NCBI GenBank assembly: GCA_913046365.1
Contig: CAJWRM010000006.1
Location: 18,561-82,560, forward strand
Length of the DNA stretch: 64,000 bases
DNA from: an uncultured Flavobacteriales bacterium
Lineage (GTDB): Bacteria; Bacteroidota; Bacteroidia; Flavobacteriales_D; Crocinitomicaceae
Direction: 5' to 3'
In this document: positions 1-8,230 of the stretch, in pieces
How the letters are laid out: each line of letters starts with the position of its first letter
Numbering within the stretch: the stretch's first letter is position 1
The notes under the pieces: generated by a model
What the model was told of the DNA's origin: nothing
Databases searched by the model: none
What the model saw: only the letters and a program-made list of their open reading frames with translations
Translations under genes and position numbers: made by a program

Positions 1-1331
1 TAGCCGAGTGCACCCTTTTCACCCCATGCTGTGAGACGGTAGCGCCTAGTTTTGATCGAATATCCATTGCGCCACCTGGTTAGTGCACTTCCTCTAACTA
101 ATGCATTTTCGTCCTTCATTACTGCTTGTAAGCTTTTTCCAACGACATGCTCAGGTATTGTTATATCAGTAAGCTCCATTAGCGTAGGGTATAGGTCAAT
201 CAGCTCGACAGGGCTCATGGTTCTTTTGGGTGCTATCGCCGTACTTTCTATGCGGGGCATTGAGATGATTAATGGAATTCTTGTGGCATTTTCAAAAAGT
301 GTTTGTTTTTGCCAATGTCCGTGTTCTCCCATGTGATATCCGTGATCCGAGGTAAATACAACAATGGTATTTTTATCCAATCCGGAAGCCTCAAGATGAT
401 CAAGCACTCTACCAACCTGTGCGTCAACAAATGAGATGGTTGCATAATAGGCTTCTTTGATTTCTTGAGCAAGTTCTTTTTCGAGATTCAGCTGGACCTT
501 TTTTGCTCTGATTGATTTCGCAGCAGGTTCAGGAAGCGTTTTTAGATAGCTATCCGAACTCTCGGGAATTTTAATTTCTTCCCGGTCATAAAGCTCAAAG
601 TATTTTTTTGGAGCGACAAAAGGAGTATGTGGTCTGAAAAAACCAACTGCCAAAAAGAAGGGGGTGCCATTTTTAGAAAAGTCATCTAGTTTTTCAATGG
701 CTTCGTTTGCGCCGATACCGTCTGTCTGCTCCTCGTCTTTTCCATTTGCGGCAAGCCAGCTTAATGTGCCGCCATACCTTCTCGGAATAAGGGTATTGAT
801 TTTATGCTCTTCGATTTTATCTCTTCCGTAAGGATTCACAGTTTGATCCCAAGAATAGATGTCATCATTTCCAGATGTGCCAATCGCACTGGGGTTGTCA
901 TAATGAAACATTTTTCCAATGCGCACCGATTGATAGCCTTGCTGTCTGAATCTTTGACCGAGCGTTATAACATCAGGTACCGAGTTTCGAAGGTTCATGT
1001 TGTTCTCTGTGATTTTTGTTTGATTGGTATACATACCCGTCATAAAAGATGCACGCGATGGGCCACATAAAGGATATTGATTATGAGCGTTTTCGAAAAC
1101 AACCCCTCTCGCGGCAAGCCGGTCGATGTTTGGCGTTTGCACTATATTGTTTCCGTAAGCCCCTAGATCACAGTTTAAGTCATCAGCAATAATGAATAGA
1201 ACGTTGAGCTTTTCACTTGCTTGAGACGAGCTTTGTTTTTTTACATGTTTTGGTTTTTCTGCATTTTGACAGCTGAATGAACCTGCAAGTATGCCCATAA
1301 AAAAAACGACCCGGACAATGCTTTGTCTCAT
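1..1331 (-). CDS. Sulfatase (iduronate-2-sulfatase-like), 3' end outside window
   Basis: Hydrolyses sulfate esters, probably on sulfated polysaccharides, in the periplasm or at the cell surface. About 443 residues are visible and the reading frame runs off the left edge, so the C-terminus is missing. The start is the ATG at 1331, followed by a hydrophobic signal that reaches a Cys at residue 21 (GSFSC), possibly a lipoprotein site but with a poor lipobox. Near residue 38 is the N-terminal metal-binding stretch (FIIADDLN). The sulfatase signature CGPSR follows, with the Cys at residue 89 that is matured to formylglycine. Further on, the motif TSDHGYHMGEHG supplies more metal ligands. The CxPSR form implies maturation by a formylglycine-generating enzyme or an anaerobic sulfatase-maturing enzyme encoded elsewhere. 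The family assignment is firm; the substrate is unknown. Confidence 0.9.
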   Translation of the reverse strand, partial: MRQSIVRVVFFMGILAGSFSCQNAEKPKHVKKQSSSQASEKLNVLFIIADDLNCDLGAYGNNIVQTPNIDRLAARGVVFENAHNQYPLCGPSRASFMTGMYTNQTKITENNMNLRNSVPDVITLGQRFRQQGYQSVRIGKMFHYDNPSAIGTSGNDDIYSWDQTVNPYGRDKIEEHKINTLIPRRYGGTLSWLAANGKDEEQTDGIGANEAIEKLDDFSKNGTPFFLAVGFFRPHTPFVAPKKYFELYDREEIKIPESSDSYLKTLPEPAAKSIRAKKVQLNLEKELAQEIKEAYYATISFVDAQVGRVLDHLEASGLDKNTIVVFTSDHGYHMGEHGHWQKQTLFENATRIPLIISMPRIESTAIAPKRTMSPVELIDLYPTLMELTDITIPEHVVGKSLQAVMKDENALVRGSALTRWRNGYSIKTRRYRLTAWGEKGALG

Positions 1332-1353
1332 AAAAACAGTTTTCAAAAAAGAA

Positions 1354-2160
1354 TTATCGCTCGCTGATGATTATTTTTTTAGTCACCCACTTTTGATTTA
1401 CGAAACAGTTTAAAAAGTACAGGTCACTTGTGAGTCCAGTTGTTTCAATCTCCACTTTGCTTTTTTGCGGCTTCATTTCAAGAACGATTCTTCCTGTAAG
1501 GTCTTTTATTTCTATGGTTTCAATAGGGTCGTTTGACTCTATAAATAAATTATCGCTTGCGGGGTTAGGGAATGTATTCAAGTAAATCTCATGTTCAATG
1601 ATATCAATTGTATTGGTATTAAAAATTGTCATTTTTTTCCAATATACAGTATCGAAGTTGGCAACTCCCCATGGAGCCCTTAAACCAAATCTAGCCACAG
1701 GCCCTTCAAAAAGGTCGCCATTGTCTGGTTCAGACTCAAGGTCAATGATATAGGTAATGAATTCTGTCATGCCTGTATCTACTGGAAATCTCCAAGAACA
1801 TATTTTGTCATTACTCCCTGGAGGGTAGGCAAATAGTATTGCATTTGGATTTGCGTTTGCTCCTACTGCTACCGGGTTTCTTAGTGTTATTTCCACTTGA
1901 TTATAGGTGGTAGCGTCAATGCCTAGATCCGCTTGGAGATTGCCACTTCGCATGATTGGTGTAGCGTTAAAAGCCCGCATCGCAACCGCTTCTGGCTGTG
2001 CAAAAAGTTGGCATCCGTTATTGGTTTCTGATGCTGAAACCCAACCTTCTTGAGAGTTTTGCCAATTGTATTCTATTTGGCTATTAATATGATTCGTTGA
2101 AAATGCAAAAAGCACGAGGAATGCTGCATTTAAAAATATTGTGTAGAGGTTTTTATTCAT
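1354..2160 (-). CDS. Secreted protein with T9SS C-terminal sorting domain
   Basis: 268 residues. An N-terminal signal peptide of about 27 residues ends in INSQ. The central part (about 30-185) is probably a beta-sandwich: it alternates short polar and aromatic segments and resembles carbohydrate-binding or jelly-roll modules of secreted Bacteroidota proteins, but I cannot name a family. The last 75 or so residues are a type A T9SS sorting domain: FPNPASDNLFIES, then IKDLTGRIV, then a KKIII end. This directs the protein through the type IX secretion system to the cell surface or medium. It lies 22 bp upstream of the sulfatase on the same strand, so the two may be co-transcribed and act on the same polysaccharide; that link is inferred. 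Confidence 0.8.
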   Translation of the reverse strand: MNKNLYTIFLNAAFLVLFAFSTNHINSQIEYNWQNSQEGWVSASETNNGCQLFAQPEAVAMRAFNATPIMRSGNLQADLGIDATTYNQVEITLRNPVAVGANANPNAILFAYPPGSNDKICSWRFPVDTGMTEFITYIIDLESEPDNGDLFEGPVARFGLRAPWGVANFDTVYWKKMTIFNTNTIDIIEHEIYLNTFPNPASDNLFIESNDPIETIEIKDLTGRIVLEMKPQKSKVEIETTGLTSDLYFLNCFVNQKWVTKKIIISER

Positions 2161-2265
2161 GGTTGGGAAATTTAATATGTCTGCTATTACACTAAAGTAA
2201 TATTAACTTTTAAAAGTAGAAAAAATCTTATTGTTAAATTAACACTAAGTCAATATTGAAAAACA

Positions 2266-2293
2266 AAAAACCCGAACAAAAGTCCGGGTTTTA
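2266..2293 (-). terminator. Rho-independent terminator of ssrA
   Basis: An inverted repeat AAACCCG...CGGGTTT with a short loop sits just past the 3' end of the tmRNA. Read on the minus strand it ends in a T-rich run, as expected for an intrinsic terminator. Confidence 0.75.
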
Positions 2294-2299
2294 TTATTG

Positions 2300-2699
2300 T
2301 GGAGTCGGAGGGGTTCGAACCCTCGTCCAAACGACGATTCTTCAAGCTTTCTACATGCTTAGTTTCTGATTGGTTTTCGATTAAAGCTCGGACAGAGACC
2401 CCCAAAACTTTAACTTAGATACTAGTGTCTTATGCCCACTTAGCACCATCGTGAGCACCAGCCCGATGGGTTGGACTTCCTGGTGGCGAGCCTAACGGGC
2501 CGAGGCCTGCCGGAAGTACTTGTTCTACCTACTATTATTCAGTGGAATTAAGCCAACTAACATTCCGTTAATTAAGCAGCAAGTGCGTATGACGTATTGT
2601 CAATTATAGTTTGTGACGTAATTTTTAAGAGGTTCACCACAACCCTCTGCATGCTGACACTTGACCAATGCTACCGCTGTCAAATCCAATGTCGACCCC
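2300..2699 (-). ncRNA. ssrA: Transfer-messenger RNA (tmRNA)
   Basis: Rescues stalled ribosomes by acting first as tRNA-Ala and then as a short mRNA for a degradation tag. On the minus strand the RNA begins GGGGUCG (2699 downwards) and ends CGACUCC-A (to 2300); these ends pair over 7 bp with one G-U. The 5' part contains the conserved GGAUUUGACAGC-type sequence. The 3' part contains the T-arm GGUUCGAA just before the acceptor strand. CCA is not encoded (the genome continues ACAA). The tag frame ends TAC-GCA-CTT-GCT-GCT-TAA at 2572-2589, giving the classic YALAA end. Upstream in frame it reads SQTIIDNTS. I cannot fix the resume codon by eye; TCA at 2616-2614 is one candidate. Length of about 400 nt is normal for a one-piece tmRNA. 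Confidence 0.92.
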
Positions 2700-2713
2700 A
2701 AAGAACGTTTTTA

Positions 2714-2745
2714 CAAAGTTAGAACTAATAACGTGTAAATTCAAA
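2714..2745 (-). promoter_or_regulatory. Promoter of ssrA (Bacteroidota type)
   Basis: On the minus strand, TTTG (2745-2742) is followed after 20 nt by TAACTTTG (2721-2714), matching the Bacteroidota -33/-7 consensus TTTG...TAnnTTTG. The tmRNA 5' GGGG begins 15 nt further on, so a short 5' leader would be removed by RNase P. Confidence 0.7.
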
Positions 2746-2763
2746 AAGGGTTCACAAAGTCCG

Positions 2764-3672
2764 TTAAAAAGACGGGCTTCCAGTTGTACGGTATTTTTTC
2801 GGTCGATCTGAATAGGTCCCACGCGCTTTGATGATCGATTTTGGATAATCTGTTATAATCGCATCAATACCGAGATCCATCATTTTGTGCGCATCATCAG
2901 TTGTGTTAACCGTCCATGCGTATGCGGAAATACTTTTGTCACGAAGTTGACTCAGCTTTCTTTTATTTAGGGTTTTGTGATACATTCCAAGTGCAAAGGG
3001 CTTAAAAGATAGTTCCTTAAGGTATGCATTTGCAGACTTCGACGGCAAATAGGTGAGGTAGGCGAGTCTTAGCTCTGGTGCTTTTTTATGCATAGCTTCA
3101 ATTATGTTTTTGTCAAAGCTCATGTAGACTATGTTTGGAAACTGATATGCAGCAACTTCTTTCAGAATTAAATCAACATACTCATCCGGATGGGGTTGTG
3201 AAATACCATATTCTGATTCCTCTGATTTGATTTCAAATAAGATGAGCTTTCCGCGAATGGTTGATTTCAGTTTTGATACTGCGTCTTTTAATAATGGCTT
3301 TATTGCAATTCCCTTCTTTTGTTCTGGAAATTTTGGGTGTACTTTCGATCCGCAATCAAAGGATTCAATTTCATCCTGAGTCATTTTGTAAATATTATAA
3401 AGCTTTTCATTATCAATACTTTCCCCATTTGAGGCAAGGCAAAAATCTTTATGAAAATAGGGTTCATGTGAAATTACAAGATTCCCTTCTCCATTGACCA
3501 CAACATCCCATTCGATGCCATCTGCACCATCCTCTATTGCCTTTTTAAATCCAGCAATAGAATTTTCAGGCATTGTTCCCCTACAACCTCTATGTCCTAT
3601 CACTCTGATTGTATTTTGGGTATGAAATAATCCTGAATTTAAAATCATAATAAGTAATGGAAGGTATTTCAT
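2764..3672 (-). CDS. Glycerophosphodiester phosphodiesterase family protein
   Basis: Hydrolyses glycerophosphodiesters to glycerol-3-phosphate and an alcohol, probably in the periplasm. 302 residues with a signal peptide (about 1-19). The GDPD catalytic set is present: HRG with His27, the PEN motif with Glu36, the metal-binding IEWDV (Glu54, Asp56) and His69 in VISHE. The C-terminal part shows the usual AWTVN and DAIITDYP strands of the TIM barrel. The gene ends 65 bp before the ssrA 5' end, on the same strand. The GDPD fold is clear; the natural phosphodiester is not. Confidence 0.9.
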   Translation of the reverse strand: MKYLPLLIMILNSGLFHTQNTIRVIGHRGCRGTMPENSIAGFKKAIEDGADGIEWDVVVNGEGNLVISHEPYFHKDFCLASNGESIDNEKLYNIYKMTQDEIESFDCGSKVHPKFPEQKKGIAIKPLLKDAVSKLKSTIRGKLILFEIKSEESEYGISQPHPDEYVDLILKEVAAYQFPNIVYMSFDKNIIEAMHKKAPELRLAYLTYLPSKSANAYLKELSFKPFALGMYHKTLNKRKLSQLRDKSISAYAWTVNTTDDAHKMMDLGIDAIITDYPKSIIKARGTYSDRPKKYRTTGSPSF

Positions 3673-3694
3673 AAATAAAATGATTGGACATAAA

Positions 3695-3718
3695 AAAAGG
3701 CTTCATTTGAAGCCTTTT
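3695..3718 (-). terminator. Intrinsic terminator after the chalcone-isomerase-like gene
   Basis: Perfect 9-bp stem AAAGGCTTC/GAAGCCTTT with a 4-nt loop (3696-3717). On the minus strand it is followed by a run of T, so it mainly ends transcription from the gene at 3731-4291. Confidence 0.85.
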
Positions 3719-3730
3719 CTAATGATTGGT

Positions 3731-4291
3731 TTAAAGTCTTCCGAGCATTCCTTTTTTTAGCTTAGAGCTTGCAGGTTTGTCTCCAAGCCAAATCGCGTAA
3801 AGCGCTTTCTTGAATTCAAGACCTTCAACAATACCTTTGTATTTTCCGTTGATCGTAACTGCAACTCCCTTTCCTGGCACGTAAATCATTAGAATTTCAT
3901 CTTTCACCTTGAATGGGTCAGAAAAGAATCCTTTGAATTTGGCAATTTCAGCTGCGGATGCCTTACCTGTTGAAGCGTTTTCAAACCCTTCTTTAACAGA
4001 TTCGTTAAATTTGTCTCTAGTTACTTTACTTGACGTAATAACAATTTTAATCGCAGAACTCGCATCTGCCGCCATTACTTTATTGGCGTCCATTGTTGTT
4101 TTTTCAAGATAAAGACCGGCAACATATAAATCAAGTGTATACTTCTCCCTGAGTCCACATCCATTAAAATATAGGGCCTTTCCCTTGATGTCTAATTTTG
4201 GAGGAAAGGTAACTCCTGAAATAGTTCTGTTTTGCGCAATAGAACCGTGTGCCATAAAAAGTACCAAAAGGCTAGATAAAATAAATTTCAT
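3731..4291 (-). CDS. Chalcone isomerase-like periplasmic protein
   Basis: 186 residues from the ATG at 4291, which begins a clean signal peptide ending in SIAQ; an in-frame start 10 codons upstream would bury that signal. The mature part matches the bacterial chalcone-isomerase-like family: ISGVTFPPKL, the LYFNGCGLREKY segment, LYVAGLYLE, a KIVITSSKVTRDKF segment and a C-terminal WLGDKPAS. Proteins of this family have the CHI fold but generally no demonstrated flavonoid isomerase activity in bacteria; some may bind fatty acids. It has its own terminator downstream and appears monocistronic. Family confident, function unknown. Confidence 0.8.
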   Translation of the reverse strand: MKFILSSLLVLFMAHGSIAQNRTISGVTFPPKLDIKGKALYFNGCGLREKYTLDLYVAGLYLEKTTMDANKVMAADASSAIKIVITSSKVTRDKFNESVKEGFENASTGKASAAEIAKFKGFFSDPFKVKDEILMIYVPGKGVAVTINGKYKGIVEGLEFKKALYAIWLGDKPASSKLKKGMLGRL

Positions 4292-4424
4292 AAGATTATA
4301 TTTTTTTAATTCTGAAAACAATTTTTGTTTTCAATAGGGTTTGCAATTATCATGCTAAAATAAAGATTCAGTCTGTGAATTCCTTAATTGATTTGTTATA
4401 TTTATCTTAAAATACTAGAAAATT

Positions 4425-5063
4425 ATGAAACTATTAGCCATTCTATTACTCTCAATAGCCGGAATGTATTTGGGGTATAAGTTAAGAAAATCGAGTAAAG
4501 ACAATGATAACGAGCGTTTTTCTATCTATGGAGGGTTGACCTTCTTAATCGCTTTAACCGGAGGGATTTTGGCGACATGTTTGTTTCTTCTCAAAGGGGA
4601 ATCTTCGACGATTGAAAACAAAATGATGTTCCGGCTTATTTTCATCTCTATTATTGGTTTCATGTTTGTGTTTCTGGGGGTGAGACTTGCAGGAAGTGCT
4701 AAGCGTGAAGGGAATAAGCTTGGTCAAATTGCCGGATTAACATGGGTTCTAGTCGCTTGTTTTGTGGGTGGTATGATGATTACCAAGACAACGAAAATGA
4801 ATAAGGGTTGGACCTCAGAAAGACAAGCGCAGGTCATGAGTTCCTGTGAAGGCATGGCAGACCAAGGCAATAGTTTTAATTGTCCTTGTTATGTTAGAGA
4901 AGTCATGAGTACATTTAAAGATCCAGCAGATTATAACAAAGCCATGGAGGATGAGAGCAGTGGGAAGAAGGCAGCGTTTATTGCTCAAATGGATAACGAT
5001 TGCCCTTGTGGAGGTGCGAGCTTTGATGAATCTGAGGTGGAATCAATTGATCTACCTTTCTAA
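4425..5063 (+). CDS. Membrane protein with C-terminal CPCY cysteine module
   Basis: I do not recognise a family. 212 residues: about four hydrophobic segments (roughly 1-18, 36-57, 69-90 and 102-121), then a soluble tail of about 90 residues. The tail holds Cys141, the pair Cys153-Pro-Cys155-Tyr and a second pair Cys193-Pro-Cys195. The spacing C-x11-C-x-C-Y-x(3)-V-x-S-x-F-K closely parallels the small lipoprotein encoded 20 bp downstream, so the two genes look like relatives sharing a module. The paired cysteines could bind metal or form disulfides; that is inference. The start has a clean ATG and is followed immediately by the first membrane segment. Confidence 0.7.
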   Translation: MKLLAILLLSIAGMYLGYKLRKSSKDNDNERFSIYGGLTFLIALTGGILATCLFLLKGESSTIENKMMFRLIFISIIGFMFVFLGVRLAGSAKREGNKLGQIAGLTWVLVACFVGGMMITKTTKMNKGWTSERQAQVMSSCEGMADQGNSFNCPCYVREVMSTFKDPADYNKAMEDESSGKKAAFIAQMDNDCPCGGASFDESEVESIDLPF

Positions 5064-5083
5064 AAATAAACAATTAATACCCT

Positions 5084-5335
5084 ATGAAAACAGTATATAT
5101 TTTAATTGCCTCTATTTCTTTTATGCTTTCCTCATGTGGAAGTCCAGAAGAATCAATGAACAAGACTATGGCCGATTTCACTGAAAAATGTAACGAAGAT
5201 ATGTTCGATTGCGACTGCTACGGTGAAAAAGTCAAGTCACATTTCAAAACAGATGAGGCATACATCAAATATTATGAAACAAATGGAGAAGTACCAGATG
5301 AGTTGGCCGAGTCTCTATTCGATTGCATGAAGTAA
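5084..5335 (+). CDS. Small lipoprotein with CDCY cysteine module
   Basis: 83 residues. A signal peptide with lipobox LSSC (Cys18) predicts a lipid-anchored protein. The mature 65 residues contain Cys36, Cys43-Asp-Cys45-Tyr and Cys81, rich in acidic and aromatic residues. The segment CDCYGEKVKSHFK matches CPCYVREVMSTFK in the tail of the preceding gene product, including the V-x-S-x-F-K spacing. The gene follows its neighbour by 20 bp and is probably co-transcribed. No known family recognised; a role in redox or metal handling is only a guess from the cysteines. Confidence 0.7.
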   Translation: MKTVYILIASISFMLSSCGSPEESMNKTMADFTEKCNEDMFDCDCYGEKVKSHFKTDEAYIKYYETNGEVPDELAESLFDCMK

Positions 5336-5351
5336 ACGTATTTTGTCTTTA

Positions 5352-6299
5352 CTAGTGCTTTGCAGCCAAGTATCGCTCCGCATCTAAAGCAGCCATACAT
5401 CCTGTGCCTGCGGCAGTTACTGCTTGACGATAGGTTTTATCTGCAGCATCTCCAGCTACAAAAACACCATCTACGTTTGTATAGCTCGTTCCAGGTTGTT
5501 CATACTCGATATATCCTGTTTCATCTAGCTTTAGGAACTCATTAAAAATATCAGTATTTGGCTTGTGACCAATAGCAACAAAGAATCCTGTACAAGATAT
5601 TTCGACTTCTTCGTTTGTTTTATTATTGAATGCTTTAACACCCGTAACAAGCTGTCCGTCACCAAGTACTTCTTTTGTTTCGGTATTGTATAGTATTTCA
5701 ATATTTTCTGTTTTTCGAACGCGTTCCGCCATTATTTTAGAAGCCCTAAACTCGTCCCTTCTCACGAGCATAGTAACTTTAGTGCAAAGCTTTGATAAAT
5801 AGTGCGCCTCTTCACAAGCTGAATCACCAGCGCCAACGATCACTGTTTCTTGGCCTCGATAAAAGAATCCATCACATACTGCACAGGCTGAAACACCCCC
5901 CCCTAACTTTAGGTATTTTTGCTCACTTTCAAGCCCAAGGTATTTAGCAGAGGCTCCTGTAGATATGATTACTGTGTCGGCATGTATTTCTGTTCCATCA
6001 TCAGCCCAGCATTTATGTACTTCTCCTGAAAAGTCTACTTTATTTATGAATCCAGGACGAACATCCGTGTCAAATCTTTTCGCTTGATCCTTTAGTTCAA
6101 TCATCATTTCTGGCCCAGTTACACCATCTCGATACCCAGGAAAGTTTTCTACTTCATTTGTTGTCGTTAGCTGACCTCCTGGCTGAAGGCCTTCGTATAG
6201 CACCGGTTTCATATCTGCTCTTGCAGCATAGATTGCTGCGGTATATCCGGCAGGTCCTGAACCTATGATTAAGCATTGAATTCGTTGTATTGCGCTCAT
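5352..6299 (-). CDS. trxB: Thioredoxin-disulfide reductase
   Basis: Flavoenzyme that passes electrons from NADPH through FAD and a redox disulfide to thioredoxin in the cytoplasm. 315 residues, the normal size for the low-molecular-weight bacterial type. The FAD-binding GSGPAG lies at residues 13-18. The active disulfide is Cys139-Ala-Val-Cys142 in ACAVCDG. The NADPH-binding VGAGDSACEEA starts near 155, and the second FAD motif FVAGDAADK is near the C-terminus. The product ends in KH. A -7 box TATTTTTG lies just upstream. It is convergent with the lipoprotein gene ending at 5335, with only 16 bp between the stops. Confidence 0.96.
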   Translation of the reverse strand: MSAIQRIQCLIIGSGPAGYTAAIYAARADMKPVLYEGLQPGGQLTTTNEVENFPGYRDGVTGPEMMIELKDQAKRFDTDVRPGFINKVDFSGEVHKCWADDGTEIHADTVIISTGASAKYLGLESEQKYLKLGGGVSACAVCDGFFYRGQETVIVGAGDSACEEAHYLSKLCTKVTMLVRRDEFRASKIMAERVRKTENIEILYNTETKEVLGDGQLVTGVKAFNNKTNEEVEISCTGFFVAIGHKPNTDIFNEFLKLDETGYIEYEQPGTSYTNVDGVFVAGDAADKTYRQAVTAAGTGCMAALDAERYLAAKH

Positions 6300-6313
6300 A
6301 AATAAATTTTTTA

Positions 6314-6321
6314 CAAAAATA
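6314..6321 (-). promoter_or_regulatory. Putative -7 box of trxB
   Basis: TATTTTTG on the minus strand matches TAnnTTTG and lies 14 nt before the trxB ATG. I see no clear -33 TTTG at the expected distance. Confidence 0.4.
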
Positions 6322-6366
6322 ATTGAATGTGTATAATAGACTAATGAAATTGAAAAAAGCTTCGTG

Positions 6367-7350
6367 TTATTTTTTCAGCTTGAATTTTGCAATTCTTCCT
6401 TCCGTTGCTGAAGCGAAAAGCTTATTTTTTAAAACGGTCAAGGTATAAAATTTGCCAGATGTCAACGGACTCCAGTTTAATCCATTATCCAATGAGTAGT
6501 CTATTCCTGTGGTTCCACAAGTGTAATAAACACCATTGTGTTCAATTACACAAGAACGGTATCCTCTAGGCTTAGTATTAGGTGCTTTCCATGTTTTGCC
6601 CCCATCAGTTGTTACGAAACAGTTTTTTTCGGCATCATCTGGTTTTTTGTAGTTTCCTCCAACAACGACGCCTTCCAATTTATTTTTCATGGCGATAGAG
6701 TATGCCCCTGAGCTTGCCTTAGATTCAAAGGGAAGTAAAGTTGAAGTCCAAGTTTTTCCCAAATCCTCAGTTTTAATGAATCTTGAAGATTCACCACCTG
6801 TAACGATCATAAATATTTCATCTTTATAAATGATGCTCGTGCCACTTGCAGAAAAACCATATTCCCCCTCTAATGCGACCAAGGGTGTTTTAACTGGCTC
6901 CCATTTTATGCCTCCGGAGGTTGTTACATATACTGGAAACACTCCATCAACCGGGTCTCCATAAAGCATTCCCTTCAAAGCATATAATGCCATGCCGTCA
7001 TAAAAGATGTCTTTATAGTCTGCACTCATGCGCATGGCAGCACCATTTAAAATATAGGTAAGCTGGCTTGAATTGCTGCTTTGCATGGCAATTACTTTTT
7101 GACCATTTACATCAATATCTCTTAGCTCACGAAGAGGAGAATTAAGGTTGAGACATCTAGACTTATTTGTCTTGATATTGTATTCATACACCAAGCCTGT
7201 ATTTGCGCTTAAGTAAATGCTATTTTTAAATCCAGCTATTCCTCTTGAGTGGGTTCTTGAGTCTGCATAATGGTGAAATTGAGCAAATGATGCTGTACAA
7301 AGCAGGCTAAATATCACGAAAACGAGCGTTGAAATGCTTTTTGTGTTCAT
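6367..7350 (-). CDS. Secreted beta-propeller-like protein (BNR/YCF48-type repeats)
   Basis: 327 residues from the ATG at 7350, chosen because it opens directly into a signal peptide ending in SFAQ; a longer in-frame form starting at 7425 would put 25 polar residues before it. The mature protein has repeated GKTW- and GLNWS-type turns (GGIKWEPV, LGKTWTS, GGKTWKAP, NGLNWSP), the hallmark of BNR/sialidase-type or photosystem-assembly YCF48-type propeller blades. No catalytic set for a sialidase is visible. The start lies 44 nt inside the end of the upstream acyltransferase gene, an unusually long same-strand overlap. Confidence 0.7.
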   Translation of the reverse strand: MNTKSISTLVFVIFSLLCTASFAQFHHYADSRTHSRGIAGFKNSIYLSANTGLVYEYNIKTNKSRCLNLNSPLRELRDIDVNGQKVIAMQSSNSSQLTYILNGAAMRMSADYKDIFYDGMALYALKGMLYGDPVDGVFPVYVTTSGGIKWEPVKTPLVALEGEYGFSASGTSIIYKDEIFMIVTGGESSRFIKTEDLGKTWTSTLLPFESKASSGAYSIAMKNKLEGVVVGGNYKKPDDAEKNCFVTTDGGKTWKAPNTKPRGYRSCVIEHNGVYYTCGTTGIDYSLDNGLNWSPLTSGKFYTLTVLKNKLFASATEGRIAKFKLKK

Positions 7351-8230
7351 TTTTGATTGAATTGATGTCATTGGGTATTGTTTTTTTCCATCTTTTATGA
7401 GACCATATCCACTGACTTGGTTCATTTAAAATATCCTTCTCAAGGAGATGTACATATTTTTCAGTGAGTTCTCCATATGGTAAAGATAGGGGTTCTGAGC
7501 AAAGAAGTTTAAATTCAAGTTCATAATAACCACGCTTAATTTTGTGGACAGTGTAATAAATTACCGGCAGATTGTAGGAATTTGCGATCATTTCTGTTCC
7601 AAAAGTAAAGGCTGTTGGTTGTTTTAAAAAAGCTGTCCAGTAGCTCTTTTTTATACTGCCCGGTGATTGATCTCCGAGAATAAGCAAAGCGAATGGGTTG
7701 TTTTCAGGCTTTCCTATTTCTGTTTTGTAGCTTTTGGAATCAGTTACAATCATACCGAGTCTTGCGCGCCTTTTATTAATCTCCGAGCCAAGTGATGCTT
7801 GTCTTAACGGCATTCCTATACCAATCGCTTTGTGCTTAATCGCTAAGTTTTGATAGGTGATCCACCATTCCCAATTGTTAATGTGTCCTGAACAGAGGAT
7901 AATACTTTTTCCTTCGTCAAAATAAGCATTGACAAGCTCTGGGTTACGAATTTTGTATCGTTTTTCCAATAACGCTTTAGATATGCTAAGGTTTTTGATT
8001 CCTTCCACAACGATATCTGCAAAATGTTTGTAGTAATCCTTCGTAATCTGTCTTTTGGCTTTTTGATCGAGCTTGGGAAAGCTTGCATCTATATTCTGTA
8101 CAACTACTTTTTTTCTATATCCCAAAATTCTATACAACAGAAAGTATATCAGATAGGCGAGCCTATATAAAATTGCTAAGGGCAGCCAAGATATGGGTAG
8201 AAAAAATAGGAAGAAGAGTGCTTTTCCCAT
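7307..8230 (-). CDS. Lipid A biosynthesis acyltransferase family (LpxL/HtrB-like)
   Basis: Transfers an acyl chain to lipid A or a related glycolipid at the inner membrane. 307 residues with a hydrophobic N-terminus (about 1-37) that anchors it. The catalytic H-x4-D/E motif appears as HINNWE in SGHINNWEWW. The later GDQSPG and PVIYYTVHK segments are typical of the family, and the end, WIWSHKRWKK, matches its usual W-x-H-x-RWK closing motif. Its ATG overlaps the rarA stop by 1 nt (TAATG), so translation is probably coupled. Family firm; which acyl group is transferred is not known. Confidence 0.9.
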   Translation of the reverse strand: MGKALFFLFFLPISWLPLAILYRLAYLIYFLLYRILGYRKKVVVQNIDASFPKLDQKAKRQITKDYYKHFADIVVEGIKNLSISKALLEKRYKIRNPELVNAYFDEGKSIILCSGHINNWEWWITYQNLAIKHKAIGIGMPLRQASLGSEINKRRARLGMIVTDSKSYKTEIGKPENNPFALLILGDQSPGSIKKSYWTAFLKQPTAFTFGTEMIANSYNLPVIYYTVHKIKRGYYELEFKLLCSEPLSLPYGELTEKYVHLLEKDILNEPSQWIWSHKRWKKTIPNDINSIKNEHKKHFNARFRDI

